Positions 62,221 through 64,000 of a DNA stretch of 64,000 nt are shown one piece after another; within the stretch, counting starts at the first letter, position 1; every line of letters begins with the position of its first letter. Both the position numbers and the translations under genes were made by a program. The notes under the pieces were generated by a model that was not told where the DNA came from, searched no databases, and saw only the letters and a program-made list of their open reading frames with translations. This DNA is from Terriglobales bacterium (lineage in GTDB: Bacteria; Acidobacteriota; Terriglobia; Terriglobales; Acidobacteriaceae), in contig JAATEV010000024.1 in assembly GCA_015655585.1 (NCBI GenBank), positions 36,043-100,042 on the forward strand. The letters are read 5' to 3'.

Positions 62221-63069
62221 ATGAGTTTTCGGAAGAATGGATGGAGTCTGAAGCGAGTGGGGGCCATAGTTGCAGCGGTCATGTTGCCTTTGGTGGCGTC
62301 TGGCGTCTTTCATCGTGCTATGTGGGCATGGGGTTCATCCAGTATGGCTGTACGATGGAGCGTCGTCTGTGGTGGTTCGGCAGCGGCATTTTTTGCTGTG
62401 TTTGATCAGGTGGAAGTTCTTTTGGCGAAGACGCGCAACGATGCGATTCGCGAAGAGCGCGAGCGTATGGCGCGCGAACTGCACGACACATTAATTCAAG
62501 GATGCGCCAGCGTCTCCATGATGCTGGAGGCGATTGCCAGCACCAGTGTTGCACAGAGCGACCTGCTGCACCTTGCGCGTGAGCAATCTCGGCAGACGGT
62601 GGAAGAGGCTCGCGAAGCTATCTGGGCTCTGCGGCGCAACGGCGATGAGGTGGATCTGGTGGCTGCGCTACGCAGTGTCGCGAACGAGGTTCGACTGTCC
62701 TCGGGCAAGCCATTACAGATCAAGCACAATGTGCCGAACTTGCCTATACCTGCGAATTCGGCTGACGAAATCTCTATGACAGTACGCGAAGCTCTGCGCA
62801 ATGCAGTGCGCCATAGTGGAACCGAACGTATCACGGTAGAACTTAGAAGTGGCCGTAAGGGCCTAAGCATCTGCGTGCAAGACTTGGGATGCGGTATTGC
62901 AGCGAACGCACCCACACCAACGTCGGGTCACTATGGAATGCTCGGAATGCACGAGAGGATGCGTCGTCTGGGCGGCGGTGTACAGGTGCAGGCGGTGCCA
63001 GGTGGAGGAACCTCCGTGCAACTCATGCTACGCTGGGTATCGTTGCGCAAAGCCCCGGTGAGAATCTGA
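62221..63069 (+). CDS. Sensor histidine kinase, NarX/HisKA_3 type
   Basis: A 282-residue kinase. Two N-terminal hydrophobic segments (GAIVAAVMLPLVASGVFHRA, SVVCGGSAAAFFAVFDQV) are followed by the HisKA_3 dimerisation motif RERMARELHDTLIQG with phospho-acceptor His88 and an HATPase domain (REALRNAVRHSGTERITV, DLGCGI, GHYGMLGMHERMRRLGG). No large sensor domain is present, so the signal may be sensed in or at the membrane or by a partner. The response-regulator gene starts 1 bp after its stop. Confidence 0.92.
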   Translation: MSFRKNGWSLKRVGAIVAAVMLPLVASGVFHRAMWAWGSSSMAVRWSVVCGGSAAAFFAVFDQVEVLLAKTRNDAIREERERMARELHDTLIQGCASVSMMLEAIASTSVAQSDLLHLAREQSRQTVEEAREAIWALRRNGDEVDLVAALRSVANEVRLSSGKPLQIKHNVPNLPIPANSADEISMTVREALRNAVRHSGTERITVELRSGRKGLSICVQDLGCGIAANAPTPTSGHYGMLGMHERMRRLGGGVQVQAVPGGGTSVQLMLRWVSLRKAPVRI

Positions 63070-63070
63070 A

Positions 63071-63688
63071 GTGAGTCTATCGGAGATACTGATTGTTGAC
63101 GACCACCCTATGATGCGGGTCGGTATTGCTTCCGTCGTATCCGCCAGCGGCTTCCATGTGATCGGTCAAGCGGGTACCGGCGCTGAAGCCATCAGAATGC
63201 ATCGCGATCTTCGTCCTGAGTTAACACTGATGGATCTTCGTCTGCCCGATATGAGCGGAACCGAGGCGATTCAACAGATTCGCAGGTATTCCCCAGTCGC
63301 GAAGATTGTGGTTCTCACAACTTATGAAGGCGACGAAGATATCTATCAGGCAATGGAGGCGGGTGCAAGCGCATATGTCATCAAAGGCATGGCGCATGAG
63401 GTGTTGTTGCGCGCTTTGAAGCAGGTCCTTCGTGGCTCACGGTTTCTGCCACATGCTGTTCTGGAATCGCTTCATATGCGCGTGCCGGGTTCGCATCTCA
63501 GCAGCCGCGAGCGAGAGGTGCTTCAGTTGCTGTTCGATGGCAAGAGCAACCGAGAGATCGCCGAGACGCTCAACATAAAGGAGGCTACCGTCAAGTCGCA
63601 TGTCAGTGTCATCTTGATGCGCCTTAACGTGGCTGATCGGACGCAGGCCGTTGTAGAAGCCCTTAAGCGAGGGCTTGTGCACTTGTAA
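63071..63688 (+). CDS. NarL/LuxR-family response regulator
   Basis: A 205-residue regulator with a receiver domain (ILIVDDHPMMRVGI, phospho-acceptor Asp55 in LTLMDLRLPDMSG, KIVVLTTYEGD, SAYVIKGMAHEV) and a LuxR-type HTH (LSSREREVLQLLFDGKSNRE, then IAETLNIKEATVKSHVSVIL). The GTG start follows the kinase stop directly. The 15-mer repeated at 62083-62097 and 63726-63740 is a candidate DNA site. Confidence 0.93.
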   Translation: MSLSEILIVDDHPMMRVGIASVVSASGFHVIGQAGTGAEAIRMHRDLRPELTLMDLRLPDMSGTEAIQQIRRYSPVAKIVVLTTYEGDEDIYQAMEAGASAYVIKGMAHEVLLRALKQVLRGSRFLPHAVLESLHMRVPGSHLSSREREVLQLLFDGKSNREIAETLNIKEATVKSHVSVILMRLNVADRTQAVVEALKRGLVHL

Positions 63689-63725
63689 GTCAATCGTTAC
63701 TTCTGGAAATATTTTTGGCGCACTC

Positions 63726-63740
63726 CTACTTTTGGCGGAT
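63726..63740 (-). promoter_or_regulatory. Second copy of the ATCCGCC-AAAGTAG motif
   Basis: Reverse-complement ATCCGCCAAAAGTAG matches the 15-mer at 62083-62097 with one difference. It lies 165 bases before the start of the truncated gene at 63906, so the regulator may control both promoters. Nothing else is visible in 63689-63905. Confidence 0.45.
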
Positions 63741-63905
63741 TTCAGCCGCTACGTGCGCTCACTACATTTCCTCTGTCACACAATCGACCTCAGCCGCTGC
63801 GCTGAATCCGTTTCGCAAGCCTTCCGATGCGCAACGCAGAGACCGGTGATTGTGCGGTCGCCAGAATTGAGGCGGACGGAGTGCAGAACATTTCAGGAGC
63901 GCCAC

Positions 63906-64000
63906 ATGAAACGCAGATGTTGGATTGCCGTCGCTATCTTGCTTCTCTCGATCGCAAGTGCACTGCCTCTCGTTGCACAGGATTCGCGAGCAACGTTGAG
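63906..64000 (+). CDS. Exported protein, N-terminal fragment (possibly TonB receptor)
   Basis: An ATG with AGGAG 6 bases upstream opens a frame to the window edge. The visible 31 residues are a signal peptide (MKRRCWIAVAILLLSIASAL, ending PLVAQ) followed by DSRATL. The last residues are typical of the start of acidobacterial carboxypeptidase-regulatory TonB receptors, but too little is visible to be sure. Confidence 0.7.
   Translation, partial: MKRRCWIAVAILLLSIASALPLVAQDSRATL

Noticed and set aside
63752..63905. An open frame with HTIDLSRC upstream of the truncated exported-protein gene
   Set aside because: It runs in frame into the main gene without a stop, so it is not a separate leader. 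A Shine-Dalgarno and signal peptide support the start at 63906.

Overview
The window reads as a chromosomal segment of a soil-type Acidobacteriota, probably Acidobacteriaceae (Granulicella/Edaphobacter/Terriglobus-like). The assignment is inferred from gene content: a TIGR03435-type secreted protein, very large TonB receptors with an N-terminal carboxypeptidase-regulatory domain, many Tat-exported hydrolases, a BlaI/BlaR1 pair, and high-GC REP-like intergenic repeats. No rRNA or tRNA gene was seen. On the + strand C exceeds G from 1 to about 11 kb and G exceeds C from about 12 to 57 kb, whichever way the genes point.

1-13 kb is mostly housekeeping. The rimP-nusA-infB translation/transcription operon runs leftward (infB is cut by the window edge) from a clear promoter and a leader hairpin. 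Divergent guaB follows. Next come a TIGR03435 protein, an SDR gene with a NemR-type operator and a NemR-like TetR regulator, then DUF503-rbfA-nrnA, an ArnT-like glycosyltransferase and a GNAT protein.

13-36 kb is accessory. It holds a VanZ-like gene that appears to start with CTG, a small membrane protein with a winged-helix regulator, an M3 dipeptidase, BlaI/BlaR1 with a 16-bp palindromic operator, a DegQ-like protease, a YjhG/YagF-type sugar-acid dehydratase, a DUF885-like protein, an Asp-box protein, an aminotransferase-aldehyde dehydrogenase-permease operon, and a leftward hyuA-hyuB-MFS unit. Palindromic and MITE-like repeats separate these blocks.

36-64 kb is a catabolic island. It contains a TonB receptor divergent from a carboxylesterase and GntR gene, a Tat-exported glycosidase-like protein and a first sulfatase. 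A leftward operon follows: TonB receptor, second sulfatase, LamG-like protein, lactonase, PQQ dehydrogenase with cytochrome c, and enolase-superfamily dehydratase. Most of these proteins carry export signals, which suggests desulfation followed by sugar oxidation and dehydration in the periplasm. A CysL-like LysR gene, a glycosidase-like gene, a NarL-type two-component pair and the start of another exported protein close the window.

The most unusual feature is four very short ORFs, each with three consecutive Cys codons. They lie in front of the first sulfatase, in front of the TonB-sulfatase operon (two in tandem) and in front of the LysR gene. Two start almost exactly where a strong promoter would place the transcript start, and two are followed by intrinsic-terminator-like hairpins. 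I read them as cysteine-sensing attenuator leader peptides that tie sulfated-substrate use to sulfur status.
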